NCBI GenBank assembly: GCA_030146405.1
Contig: JASLBS010000243.1
Span: forward strand, 1 to 22,863
Source of the DNA: Arthrobacter sp.
Lineage (GTDB): Bacteria; Actinomycetota; Actinomycetes; Actinomycetales; Micrococcaceae
DNA length: 22,863 bases
Reading direction: 5' to 3'
Shown here piece by piece: positions 12,518 to 20,880 of the stretch. Both the position numbers and the translations under genes were made by a program. The notes beneath the pieces were generated by a model. The model did not search any database. It was not told where the DNA came from and saw nothing but the letters and a program-made list of their open reading frames with translations. Each line of letters starts with the position of its first letter. The stretch's first letter is position 1.

Positions 12518-14164
12518 GTGCAATCGAACACCTCGCAGGGAAGTGCGGCTTCCCTGCTAAGGCCGCGCGTGGCCCGCAGCGTCGAGCTGTCCTCCGCCCT
12601 CGCGGCGATCGGTCCGCTCGCCGGGACGGCGGGCACCACGGGCCTGCCGATCGTCACCGGGATCACCCTCGACTCCCGGGGCGTCCTGCCGGGTGACGTC
12701 TATGCAGCCCTGCCCGGGGCCACGCGGCACGGTGCGGAGTTCGCTGGCCAGGCCGCCGCGGCCGGAGCGGTCGCCATCCTCACGGACGAGTCCGGCGCCG
12801 AGATCGTGCGCAGCGCGTTCCCGGGCGACGCGCCGGAACCTCCGCCGGTCGTCGTCGTTCCCGACGCCCGCCGTGCGGTGGGCCCGCTGGCTCGGGCCAT
12901 CTTCGGTGGGACCCCCGATCCTGCGGAGACAGATGCTGGGCCCACCCTCTTCGGTATCACGGGCACCAACGGCAAGACGACGTCCACCTACTTCCTGAAC
13001 GCGCTGCTGGCTGCGCTCGGGAGGAGCACCGGACTCATCGGCACGATCGAGATCCGGGCCGGTGGGGACCCCATCCCCAGTGCGCTCACCACTCCCGAGT
13101 CACCCCAGGTACATTCCCTGCTCGCGCTGATGCGTGAACGGGGCATCGACGCGGCGTCCATGGAAGTCTCCTCGCACGCCCTCGAATTCGGGAGGGTGGA
13201 CGGCGTACGGTTCGACGTCGCCGGTTTCACCAATCTCACGCAGGACCACCTCGACCTGCACGGCACCATGGAGGACTACTTCGCGGTCAAGGCGATGCTC
13301 TTCACCCCTGAGTACTCGCGCCGCACCGTGGTGCTCGTGGACGACGCCTGGGGGCGGAAGCTCGCGGAGACCACGACGGTGCCGGTCCTGACCCTGATCA
13401 CGGACGCGCGGGACGCCTCGGGGGTCGCGGCCGACTGGCGGGTGCAGGACATCGAGCCGAGCGGACTGGGCCACACCTTCGTGCTCGCCGCGCGGACAGG
13501 TGAGCGCCTTCGCGTCCGCAGCGGACTACCCGGGACGTTCAATATCTCCAACGCAGCCCTCGCCACCGTCATGGTGATCGCCTCGGGTGCCCGGGTGCAG
13601 GAGGTGCAGCGCGCTCTCGACACCCATGACCCATTCACCACCGAGGTCCCCGGACGGATGCAGCTCATCGGGGAGGCGCCGGCCGCCATCGTCGATTTCG
13701 CCCACAACCCCGACGCGTTGGCGAGGACCCTCGAGTCCGTCCGCAGGCCGGAGGGACGGGTGATCGCCGTCTTCGGTGCCACCGGACAGCGTGACGAGTC
13801 CAAGCGCCCGGTCATGGGCGCCGTGGGAGCACGCCTGTCCGACGTCCTGATCGTCACCGACGACGATCCCCATGACGAGGACGAGGCAGGGATCCGACGC
13901 GCAGTACGGGAGGGTGCAGAAGCCGCCGCACGGGACGAGGGGCTGGCGTGCGAGATCCTCGAGGTCTTCCCCCGGGCGGACGCGATAGACCGAGCGGTGT
14001 CCATCGCAGCGCCCGTGGACACGATCATCATCGCCGGACGAGGGCACGAGGTGTGGCAGGAGGTGAAGGGCGTGGACCTTCCGCTCGACGACCGTGTGGA
14101 GTTGCGCTCCGCATTGACAAGGTATGGATTCTTTGGGCTTTCCGCGCCCGGGATAGAGTCCTGA
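12518..14164 (+). CDS. murE: UDP-MurNAc-tripeptide synthetase MurE, probably L-lysine-adding
   Basis: 548 residues. MurE adds the third amino acid to UDP-MurNAc-L-Ala-D-Glu using ATP. Motifs: LDSRGVLPGDVYAALPG (51-67), P-loop GITGTNGKTT (146-155), TTPESP (191-196), EVSSHAL (216-222), DHLDLHG (243-249) followed by the expected carbamylated Lys258, and DFAHNPDAL (393-401). At the position where diaminopimelate-adding enzymes have DNPR, this protein has DDDPHDED (448-455); loss of the Arg that holds the second carboxylate of diaminopimelate points to L-Lys as substrate, as in Arthrobacter-type A3alpha walls. That is inference. The start is GTG 12518 with GGAGG nine bases upstream. The protein is longer than E. 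coli MurE (495), partly from an N-terminal extension. The stop is six bases before murF. Confidence 0.94.
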   Translation: MQSNTSQGSAASLLRPRVARSVELSSALAAIGPLAGTAGTTGLPIVTGITLDSRGVLPGDVYAALPGATRHGAEFAGQAAAAGAVAILTDESGAEIVRSAFPGDAPEPPPVVVVPDARRAVGPLARAIFGGTPDPAETDAGPTLFGITGTNGKTTSTYFLNALLAALGRSTGLIGTIEIRAGGDPIPSALTTPESPQVHSLLALMRERGIDAASMEVSSHALEFGRVDGVRFDVAGFTNLTQDHLDLHGTMEDYFAVKAMLFTPEYSRRTVVLVDDAWGRKLAETTTVPVLTLITDARDASGVAADWRVQDIEPSGLGHTFVLAARTGERLRVRSGLPGTFNISNAALATVMVIASGARVQEVQRALDTHDPFTTEVPGRMQLIGEAPAAIVDFAHNPDALARTLESVRRPEGRVIAVFGATGQRDESKRPVMGAVGARLSDVLIVTDDDPHDEDEAGIRRAVREGAEAAARDEGLACEILEVFPRADAIDRAVSIAAPVDTIIIAGRGHEVWQEVKGVDLPLDDRVELRSALTRYGFFGLSAPGIES

Positions 14165-14170
14165 ACCGTC

Positions 14171-15685
14171 ATGATTGAATTCAGCGCAGCCGAGATCGCG
14201 GCAGTCACCGGCGGTACCCTCGTGGGTCCCGCGTCGAACGACAACCCCATCAGCGTCACCTCCGCCGTCACCGATTCCCGTGAGAGCGAGCCGGGTGGTC
14301 TCTTCGTCGCCAAGCCGGGAGAGGAGTCCGACGGCCATCTCTTCGTCGCGGCGGCCTTCGAGCGTGGCGCGGTCCTCGCCCTCGCCGAACGCGAGGTGAC
14401 CGGTCCCGATGGTGCGCTGTTCCCCGCGGTGATCGTGCCCGATGCCGTGCTCGCGATGGGGCAGCTCGCTGCCGAGACACTGCGCAGGCTTCGCGCCGCA
14501 GGCGAGATCACCGTCATCGGGATCACCGGTTCGGCCGGGAAGACCACCACCAAGGATCTGCTGGCCGGAATCCTCGCCGAGGAAGGGCCCACCGTGGCCC
14601 CCCGCGGCTCCTACAACGGCGAGGTGGGCGTTCCGTTGACCGTCTTCGCCGCAGGATGGGACACGCGCTATCTCGTGATCGAGATGGGCGCCACCAGGCC
14701 CGGGCACATCGCCTACCTCGCCTCACTCGTCCAGCCCGACATCGGCGTCGTGCTGGGTGTCGGTTCCGCCCACGCCGGTGAGTTCGGCGGCGTGGAGAAC
14801 ATCACGCGGGCCAAGGGCGAGCTGTTCGAGGCGCTGACACCGTCCGGCATCGCCGTGATGAACGCGGACGACGAGCGTGTCCTCGGGATGCAGGAGCGCA
14901 CGCGCGCCCGGAGCGTCTTCTTCACGTCCTCCGATGACTTCACCGCCGATGGTTCGGATGTGGTCGTCGCGCGCAACAGCACCACGACGTCGGACGGAAA
15001 CCCCTCCTTCACGCTGGTGTTCCCGGACGGGACGGAGCACGACGTCGTCTCACCCCTGCTCGGACTGCACCACACGGACAATCTGCTGGCGGCCGCGAGC
15101 ATCGCCTACGAGCTCGGCTGTGCTCCTGAGCGCATTGCCGCGAGCCTGCGGGTCCAGTCGGCGGCCAGCCGCTGGCGGATGGAGCGGACGGACCGCGCCG
15201 ACGGTGTGACCGTCATCAACGACGCCTACAACGCCAACCCCGAATCCATGCGCGCGGCGCTCCGCACCCTCGCAGAACTGGGCCGTGGACAGCGGCGGAC
15301 CTGGGCGGTCCTCGGAGAGATGCTCGAACTCGGTGAGAGCTCCATCGAGGAGCACGATCTGCTGGGACGCGTGGTGGTGCGGTTGAACATCTCCCGCGTG
15401 GTCTGCGTGGGGCCCAACACCCGAGCGCTGTTCAACGGTGCCGTGCTCGAGGGTTCGTGGGGCAGCGAAGCCGTGCACGTCGATGACGTCGACGCGGCGG
15501 AACGGCTCCTGACCGCTGAACTGCAGCCCGGTGACATCGTCCTGTTCAAGTCCTCCAACGGTGCGGGCATCAGGTTCCTCGGAGACCGGATCGCCGCCGC
15601 GGCGCCCCCGGTGACCGCAGCAGGCCCCGTCGATGTACCCGCCGAGGATCACCCCGGCGCTTCCGGAAAGGCCCAGCAGCCGTGA
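14171..15685 (+). CDS. murF: UDP-MurNAc-tripeptide--D-alanyl-D-alanine ligase MurF
   Basis: 504 residues. MurF uses ATP to attach D-Ala-D-Ala to the UDP-MurNAc-tripeptide, completing the cytoplasmic pentapeptide precursor. It has the MurF-type N-terminal domain (TDSRESEPGGLFVAKPGE at 34-51), the P-loop GITGSAGKTTTK (117-128), the Glu-rich IEMGATRPGHI segment (170-180), and the strongly conserved NDAYNANPESM at 350-360. The end (from about 484) is a Pro/Ala-rich tail. It starts at ATG 14171, six bases after the murE stop, with only a weak purine stretch before it, so coupling to murE is likely. Its stop overlaps the mraY GTG start by four bases (GTGA at 15682-15685). No ddl gene for making D-Ala-D-Ala lies in this window. 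Confidence 0.96.
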   Translation: MIEFSAAEIAAVTGGTLVGPASNDNPISVTSAVTDSRESEPGGLFVAKPGEESDGHLFVAAAFERGAVLALAEREVTGPDGALFPAVIVPDAVLAMGQLAAETLRRLRAAGEITVIGITGSAGKTTTKDLLAGILAEEGPTVAPRGSYNGEVGVPLTVFAAGWDTRYLVIEMGATRPGHIAYLASLVQPDIGVVLGVGSAHAGEFGGVENITRAKGELFEALTPSGIAVMNADDERVLGMQERTRARSVFFTSSDDFTADGSDVVVARNSTTTSDGNPSFTLVFPDGTEHDVVSPLLGLHHTDNLLAAASIAYELGCAPERIAASLRVQSAASRWRMERTDRADGVTVINDAYNANPESMRAALRTLAELGRGQRRTWAVLGEMLELGESSIEEHDLLGRVVVRLNISRVVCVGPNTRALFNGAVLEGSWGSEAVHVDDVDAAERLLTAELQPGDIVLFKSSNGAGIRFLGDRIAAAAPPVTAAGPVDVPAEDHPGASGKAQQP

Positions 15686-16782
15686 TCCCACTTCTCATAG
15701 GCTCGGCCTCCGCGCTCTTCTTCGCCTTCGCGGGCACGCCCCTGTTCATCAAGCTGCTGGTGCGGAAGGGGTACGGCCAGTTCATCCGCGACGACGGCCC
15801 CACCGCGCACCACACCAAGCGCGGTACTCCCACCATGGGCGGTGCCGTGATCGTGGGGTCGGTCTTCCTGGCCTACTTCCTCACCCACCTGCTCATGATG
15901 GCGGTGGGTTCACCGGGTGCGGGACCCACCGCGTCGGGGCTGCTGCTCCTGTTCCTCGCTGCGGGTATGGGACTCGTGGGATTCGCGGACGACTACATCA
16001 AGATCTCCAAGCAGCGGAGCCTCGGCCTGAGTGCGCCCGCGAAGATCATCGGCCAGACGGCGGTCGGGGTGATCTTCGGCATCCTCGCCCTGAGATTCCC
16101 GAACTCGGAAGGCCGTACGCCGGCCTCGACGGCGGTCTCGTTCATCCGGGACACGCCGCTGGACTTCGCGTTCCTCGGGACGGTCGGGGGAGCGATCCTC
16201 TTCGTGGTGTGGTCGAACCTCATCATCACGGCGGCGAGCAACGGCGTGAACCTCACCGACGGTCTGGACGGGCTGGCTGCCGGTGCTGCGGTCCTGGTGT
16301 TCGGTGCCTACTTCCTCATGGGCATCTGGCAGAGCAACCAGAGCTGCGGAACACCGGGTGCCGGGAGTGTCTGCTACGAGGTCCGCGACCCGGGCGACCT
16401 CGCCCTGATAGCGGGTGCCATGTGCGGAGCGCTCATCGGGTTCCTCTGGTGGAACACCTCACCCGCGAAGATCTTCATGGGTGACACCGGATCGCTGGCC
16501 ATCGGTGGAGCCATCGCCGGTTTCGCCATCCTCTCGCGCACCCAGCTGCTGCTGGTCATCCTGGCCGGTCTCTTCGTGATGATCACCCTGTCCGTGATCA
16601 TCCAGGTCGGCTACTTCAAGCTCTCCGGCGGGAAGCGCGTCTTCAAGATGGCGCCGCTGCAGCACCACTTCGAGCTCAAGGGCTGGCAGGAGGTCACGGT
16701 GGTGGTCCGGTTCTGGATCCTCGCGGGCCTCTTCGTGGCCGTAGGACTCGGCATCTTCTATGCGGAATGGGTCGTGGGATGA
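15682..16782 (+). CDS. mraY: Phospho-N-acetylmuramoyl-pentapeptide transferase MraY
   Basis: 366 residues, a polytopic membrane enzyme with about ten helices. MraY moves phospho-MurNAc-pentapeptide from UDP to undecaprenyl phosphate, making lipid I on the inner membrane face. Key motifs are present: the TMGG segment after KRGTP (47-54), the Mg-binding DD at 103-104 (GFADDYIK), NLTDGLDGLA at 190-199, GDTGS at 267-271 and the cytoplasmic PLQHHFELKGW loop (325-335). The start is GTG 15682, overlapping the murF stop by four bases, with the family N-terminus (a membrane helix) right away. The periplasmic loop around 218-232 contains two Cys residues, a possible disulfide. Its stop overlaps the murD start. 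Confidence 0.97.
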   Translation: MIPLLIGSASALFFAFAGTPLFIKLLVRKGYGQFIRDDGPTAHHTKRGTPTMGGAVIVGSVFLAYFLTHLLMMAVGSPGAGPTASGLLLLFLAAGMGLVGFADDYIKISKQRSLGLSAPAKIIGQTAVGVIFGILALRFPNSEGRTPASTAVSFIRDTPLDFAFLGTVGGAILFVVWSNLIITAASNGVNLTDGLDGLAAGAAVLVFGAYFLMGIWQSNQSCGTPGAGSVCYEVRDPGDLALIAGAMCGALIGFLWWNTSPAKIFMGDTGSLAIGGAIAGFAILSRTQLLLVILAGLFVMITLSVIIQVGYFKLSGGKRVFKMAPLQHHFELKGWQEVTVVVRFWILAGLFVAVGLGIFYAEWVVG

Positions 16783-18359
16783 GCGGTTCGATGAACGGCA
16801 CGGGAGCGCCCGGCAGTGTCGAGTCCGACCGATTGAGGGACCTCATCACCTGGGACTCCGACTGGGCAGGACTGCGCGTGGTGGTGGCGGGTATCGGCGC
16901 ATCGGGTTTCTCCGCCGCTGACACGCTGGTCGAGCTGGGCGCCGTGGTGGTGGTGGTCGATGCACTGAGCAGTACCGGGAACGAGGCCAAGGCCGACACC
17001 CTGCGGATCGTCGGAGCGCACGAGGTACTCCTCGGGACCGAGTACGCCGACACCCTGCCGCTGGTGGACGGCGAGCAGCCCGACCTGGTGGTCACTTCTC
17101 CCGGCTGGAGGCCCACGCAACCACTGCTCGCGGATGCCGCGGCACAGGGCGTCCCGATCTGGGGTGACGTGGAACTCGCCTGGCGGGTCCGCATCCGCGC
17201 CGGCCGCACCACGGCCGACTGGCTGACCATCACCGGCACCAACGGCAAGACCACCACGGTGCAACTGACGGAGTCCATGCTCCTGGCCGGCGGGAAGCGT
17301 GCGGTGGCAGCGGGCAATGTCGGGACGCCGATCCTCGACGTGATCCGTGATCCGCAGGGCTATGACGTCATCGCCGTCGAACTGTCGAGCTTCCAACTCC
17401 ACTGGGCCCACTCGATCTCCCCGCTCGCGAGTGTGTGCCTGAATGTCGCCGAGGACCACGTGGACTGGCACGGGAGCTACGAGGCGTACCTCGCGGCGAA
17501 GGCCTCGGTCTACGAACGGACCAGGATCGCCTGCATCTACAACGTGGAGCAGCGCGAGACCGAACTGATGGTGGAGGACGCCGACGTCGTGGAGGGGTGC
17601 CGTGCGGTCGGCTTCACCACGGGCATGCCGTCCGTCAGCATGATGGGCGTGGTGGAGGACCTGCTGGTGGATCGCGCGTTCATCGAGCAGCGCAAGGACT
17701 CGGCCGCCGAGCTCGGTGCCATCCGAGATCTCGGGGAGGTCGTCCCGCGACACCTGGTGGCCAATGCGCTGGCAGCAGCGGCCCTGGTCCGGGCCGCGGG
17801 CCTGCCCACCGCCGCCGTACGCGACGGCATCAGGACCTTCCAGCCCGGGGAACATCGGATCCAGGTGGTCTCCAACGAGGGCGGGGTGCTGTGGATCAAT
17901 GACTCGAAGGCCACCAATCCGCACGCCGCCTCGGCGTCCCTGGCATCCTTCCAGTCCGTGGTGTGGATCGCCGGCGGTCTCTCGAAGGGCGTGTCCTACG
18001 ACGAGCTGGTGGCGGCCCACGCGAAGCGCCTCAAGGCCGTGGTGCTCATCGGTCGGGACCCGGCCCCTCTGCAGGCTGCACTGGCCCGCCACGCACCGGA
18101 TGTCCCGGTCACGCTCCCTGCGGACCCGCACACTGATCAGGGGAACACGCCCACCGAGCAGGGTCCGACAACGGGGGACGCCCTGATGGGCTGGGCCGTG
18201 GGCGAGGCACACCGGATCGCCGCGGACGGCGACACGGTGCTCATGGCGCCCGCGGCCGCTTCGATGGACCAGTTCTCCTCCTACGCCCACCGGGGGGCTT
18301 CCTTCATGGCGGCCGTTCGGGCGCTGGGTGGAGAACCGACGACCGCGGAGGAGTTCTGA
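16779..18359 (+). CDS. murD: UDP-N-acetylmuramoyl-L-alanine--D-glutamate ligase MurD
   Basis: 526 residues. MurD adds D-Glu to UDP-MurNAc-L-Ala with ATP. It shows an N-terminal Rossmann start (VVVAGIGASGFSAA, 34-47), TSPGWRP (106-112), P-loop TGTNGKTTT (152-160), ELSSFQL (201-207), DHVDWHG (226-232), the likely carbamylated Lys241 and NDSKATNPHAA in the C-terminal domain. ATG 16779 is preferred because it overlaps the mraY stop (ATGA); an ATG at 16767 would add four residues and one at 16791 would remove four. The protein is well above the 438 residues of E. coli MurD, partly from the N-terminal 25 residues and a Thr/Gln/Gly-rich insertion near 445-466. The last base of its stop is the first base of the ftsW ATG (TGATG). 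Confidence 0.95.
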   Translation: MSGSMNGTGAPGSVESDRLRDLITWDSDWAGLRVVVAGIGASGFSAADTLVELGAVVVVVDALSSTGNEAKADTLRIVGAHEVLLGTEYADTLPLVDGEQPDLVVTSPGWRPTQPLLADAAAQGVPIWGDVELAWRVRIRAGRTTADWLTITGTNGKTTTVQLTESMLLAGGKRAVAAGNVGTPILDVIRDPQGYDVIAVELSSFQLHWAHSISPLASVCLNVAEDHVDWHGSYEAYLAAKASVYERTRIACIYNVEQRETELMVEDADVVEGCRAVGFTTGMPSVSMMGVVEDLLVDRAFIEQRKDSAAELGAIRDLGEVVPRHLVANALAAAALVRAAGLPTAAVRDGIRTFQPGEHRIQVVSNEGGVLWINDSKATNPHAASASLASFQSVVWIAGGLSKGVSYDELVAAHAKRLKAVVLIGRDPAPLQAALARHAPDVPVTLPADPHTDQGNTPTEQGPTTGDALMGWAVGEAHRIAADGDTVLMAPAAASMDQFSSYAHRGASFMAAVRALGGEPTTAEEF

Positions 18360-19768
18360 TGGTGGCGACGCCGACCCGGCCGGGAGGGCGGAAGCCCTCG
18401 GTCAGGCCTGCCCGCGCCAAGGAGCCGACCCGGCCGGTTCCACCCGCGACCGGTCTCGTGGGCTCTCCCGGCGAGCCGGGAAGTGCAACCACCGGGGCGC
18501 GGACCATCAAGGCCGGCGGGGCGAGCACGGACGAGCGGCACGGACTGCAGGCGGAGGAGCCCGCCAAAGGGATCAGGGCGCGCTTCCGTCGTGGCTGGTC
18601 GTTCCTCGAGGGCTCGGACCGCTCGGCGTCGGGATTCAGCTACTACCTGATCCTCGGGGCCACGCTCGCGCTCACCGCGATCGGACTCATGATGGTGCTC
18701 TCGGCATCGTCCGTCGAGGCGATCTCCGTCGGTGGCAACAGGTACGACTACTTCCTGCGGCAGGCCGCTTTCGCGGGCGTGGGCATCGTCATGATGTTCA
18801 TCCTTTCCCGCCTCGGTCCTCGCGCGTATCGCGCCCTCGCCTGGCCCAGCCTCCTGGCCGCGGTGGTGCTGCTCCTCCTGGTGCTGATCATCGGCCGTGA
18901 GATCAACGGCAACAAGAACTGGATCGAGGTGGGGCCCCTGACGCTCCAGCCCTCAGAACCGGCCAAGCTCGCGGTGGTGCTGTGGCTCGCAGCGGTCCTC
19001 GAGCGCAAGAAGGCGCTCATCCGGGACTGGAAGCACGCACTGATCCCGGCGCTGCCCATCGGCGGCCTGCCGATCGGGCTGATCCTCATCGGTGGTGACC
19101 TCGGGACTGCACTGGTGTTCATGCTGATCATGGCGGCCGCACTGTTCTTCGCGGGTGCCTCCCTGAAGCTCTTCACCGTCACGGGTCTGATCGCGGTAGT
19201 AGGCTCCCTCGTCATGGTGGCCACCAGCGGCAACCGGAACGTCCGTATCGCCGCGTGGCTGGGCCTCAATTGTGACGACGGCAACGACCTCTGCATGCAG
19301 GCGGACAACGGTCTGTTCGCCATGGCCTCGGGCGGTTGGTTCGGTGTCGGGATCGGGCAGAGCCGGCAGAAGTGGAACTGGATCCCCGAAGCGCACAACG
19401 ACTTCATCTTCGCCATCATCGGTGAGGAGTTCGGTCTCATCGGGACGCTGGTGGTGGTGCTCCTCTTCGGCATCCTCGCCCTGGCGACCTTCCGGGTGGC
19501 CATGCGCTACACGGATCCCTTCGTCCGGATCCTCATGGGATCGATCCTGGTGTGGCTGATCGGGCAGGCTTTCATCAACATCGGGATGGTCACGGGCCTG
19601 CTGCCCGTCATCGGCGTGCCGCTGCCCTTCATCTCCTACGGTGGATCGGCGCTCACCTTCACGCTGGCCGCCGTCGGTGTGCTGCTCTCGTTCGCCCGGA
19701 AGAGCCCGCAGGCCCTTCCCTCCACAACCATCCCCTCCACCTCCGGAAGAGAACGCGTACTGCCATGA
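18359..19768 (+). CDS. ftsW: Peptidoglycan glycosyltransferase FtsW (SEDS family)
   Basis: 469 residues, a ten-helix SEDS membrane protein that polymerises lipid II into septal glycan strands together with FtsI. A long basic, Pro/Gly-rich cytoplasmic N-terminus (1-92) precedes the first helix; SEDS signatures follow: LSASSVEA (114-121), NGNKNWIEVGPLTLQPSE (183-200), GGDLGTALVF (245-254) with the predicted catalytic Asp247, PEAHNDFIFAIIGEEFG (344-360) and GLLPVIGVPLPFISYGGSA (414-432). The large outer loop has two Cys residues (306 and 313) that could form a disulfide; I believe related actinobacterial proteins often have Cys here, unverified. RodA is the alternative within the family, but the place between murD and murG identifies FtsW. 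The start ATG 18359 shares one base with the murD stop; the stop overlaps the murG start (ATGA). Confidence 0.95.
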   Translation: MVATPTRPGGRKPSVRPARAKEPTRPVPPATGLVGSPGEPGSATTGARTIKAGGASTDERHGLQAEEPAKGIRARFRRGWSFLEGSDRSASGFSYYLILGATLALTAIGLMMVLSASSVEAISVGGNRYDYFLRQAAFAGVGIVMMFILSRLGPRAYRALAWPSLLAAVVLLLLVLIIGREINGNKNWIEVGPLTLQPSEPAKLAVVLWLAAVLERKKALIRDWKHALIPALPIGGLPIGLILIGGDLGTALVFMLIMAAALFFAGASLKLFTVTGLIAVVGSLVMVATSGNRNVRIAAWLGLNCDDGNDLCMQADNGLFAMASGGWFGVGIGQSRQKWNWIPEAHNDFIFAIIGEEFGLIGTLVVVLLFGILALATFRVAMRYTDPFVRILMGSILVWLIGQAFINIGMVTGLLPVIGVPLPFISYGGSALTFTLAAVGVLLSFARKSPQALPSTTIPSTSGRERVLP

Positions 19769-20880
19769 CCTCCCCTCGTACTCCTGCCCGCGCGGTGTCG
19801 GTCGTCCTCGCGGGCGGTGGCACGGCCGGGCACATCAGCCCGTTGCTGGCGATCGCGGGCGCCGTGGCTGAACACCAGCCGGAGGCCCGGATCACCGTCG
19901 TCGGGACCGCGGCGGGCATGGAGACCCGCCTGGTGCCCGCCGCAGGCCTCGCACTGCGGACCATCGACCGCGTCCCGCTGCCTCGCAAGCCGTCGATCGA
20001 CCTCCTGAAGCTACCCGTGAGGTTCATCCGCGCGATCCGTCAGGCGCGGGCCGTCCTCGCGGACGCGGCCGCCGACGTCGTCGTGGGGGTGGGTGGCTAC
20101 GTCTCGACGCCTGTCTACCTGGCGGCCCGGACGCGGAGGATCCCCGTGGTGATCCACGAGGCGAACGCACGCCCCGGGATCGCGAACCGGGTGGGAGCAC
20201 GCTTCGCCGCCCGCGTGGGGGTCGCGTTCGAGGGCACGGGACTGAAGGGTGCGGAGCTCGTCGGCATGCCCATGCGCAGGAGCATCGCGGACCTCGACCG
20301 AGGTGCGGCGCGCGCCGGGGCCCGCGAGGACCTCGGGCTTAGGACGGACCGCCCCACACTGGTGGTCACGGGTGGCTCCTCGGGGGCTGCGAGCATCAAC
20401 CGGGCCATGGCCGCGGCGGTGGATCTGCTGACCGATGCCGGCGTCCAGGTGCTGCACATCACCGGGCGCGGCAAGCAGGTCCCCGGGAGCGACGGCGAGC
20501 TGCTCTCCGTGGCGGGGTACCACCAGGTGGAGTTCGTGGACGGCATGGAGCGTGTGTACGCGGCGGCGGATCTCCTGGTCGCCCGCTCGGGTGCCGCCAC
20601 GGTGAGCGAGGTCGCGGCCGTGGGCCTGCCCGCCGTCCTCGTGCCGCTGCCGCACGGCAACGGGGAGCAACGACTGAACGCGCGGGGACTCGTGGAGGCC
20701 GGCGGTGCGCTGCTGGTGGAGGACGCCCGATTCACCCCCGAGTGGGTCCGGAACGAGATCCTGCCCCTGATCACCGATCCGGCCCGCCTCGCCGCGATGT
20801 CAGCGGCGTCCTATGCCCGCGGCGTGCGGGACGCGGACCGGCGCATGGCGGAGATCGTGCTGGCAGTGGCCGAACCGTGA
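19765..20880 (+). CDS. murG: Undecaprenyldiphospho-muramoylpentapeptide beta-N-acetylglucosaminyltransferase MurG
   Basis: 371 residues. MurG adds GlcNAc from UDP-GlcNAc to lipid I, producing lipid II at the cytoplasmic membrane face. The GT-B fold motifs are intact: glycine loop GGGTAGHISP at 17-26, GVGGYVSTP (108-116), HEANARPGIANR at 131-142, a second glycine loop TGGSSGAASIN (202-212), and the UDP-GlcNAc-binding region with SGAATVSEVAAVGLPAVLVP and PLPHGNGEQ. ATG 19765 overlaps the ftsW stop by four bases and lies 16 residues before the glycine loop, as expected for the family; the frame is open further upstream inside ftsW but those starts are not credible. A weak purine run (GGAAGAG) lies well upstream, so translation probably depends on coupling. 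The stop overlaps a GTG start of murC. Confidence 0.97.
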   Translation: MTSPRTPARAVSVVLAGGGTAGHISPLLAIAGAVAEHQPEARITVVGTAAGMETRLVPAAGLALRTIDRVPLPRKPSIDLLKLPVRFIRAIRQARAVLADAAADVVVGVGGYVSTPVYLAARTRRIPVVIHEANARPGIANRVGARFAARVGVAFEGTGLKGAELVGMPMRRSIADLDRGAARAGAREDLGLRTDRPTLVVTGGSSGAASINRAMAAAVDLLTDAGVQVLHITGRGKQVPGSDGELLSVAGYHQVEFVDGMERVYAAADLLVARSGAATVSEVAAVGLPAVLVPLPHGNGEQRLNARGLVEAGGALLVEDARFTPEWVRNEILPLITDPARLAAMSAASYARGVRDADRRMAEIVLAVAEP

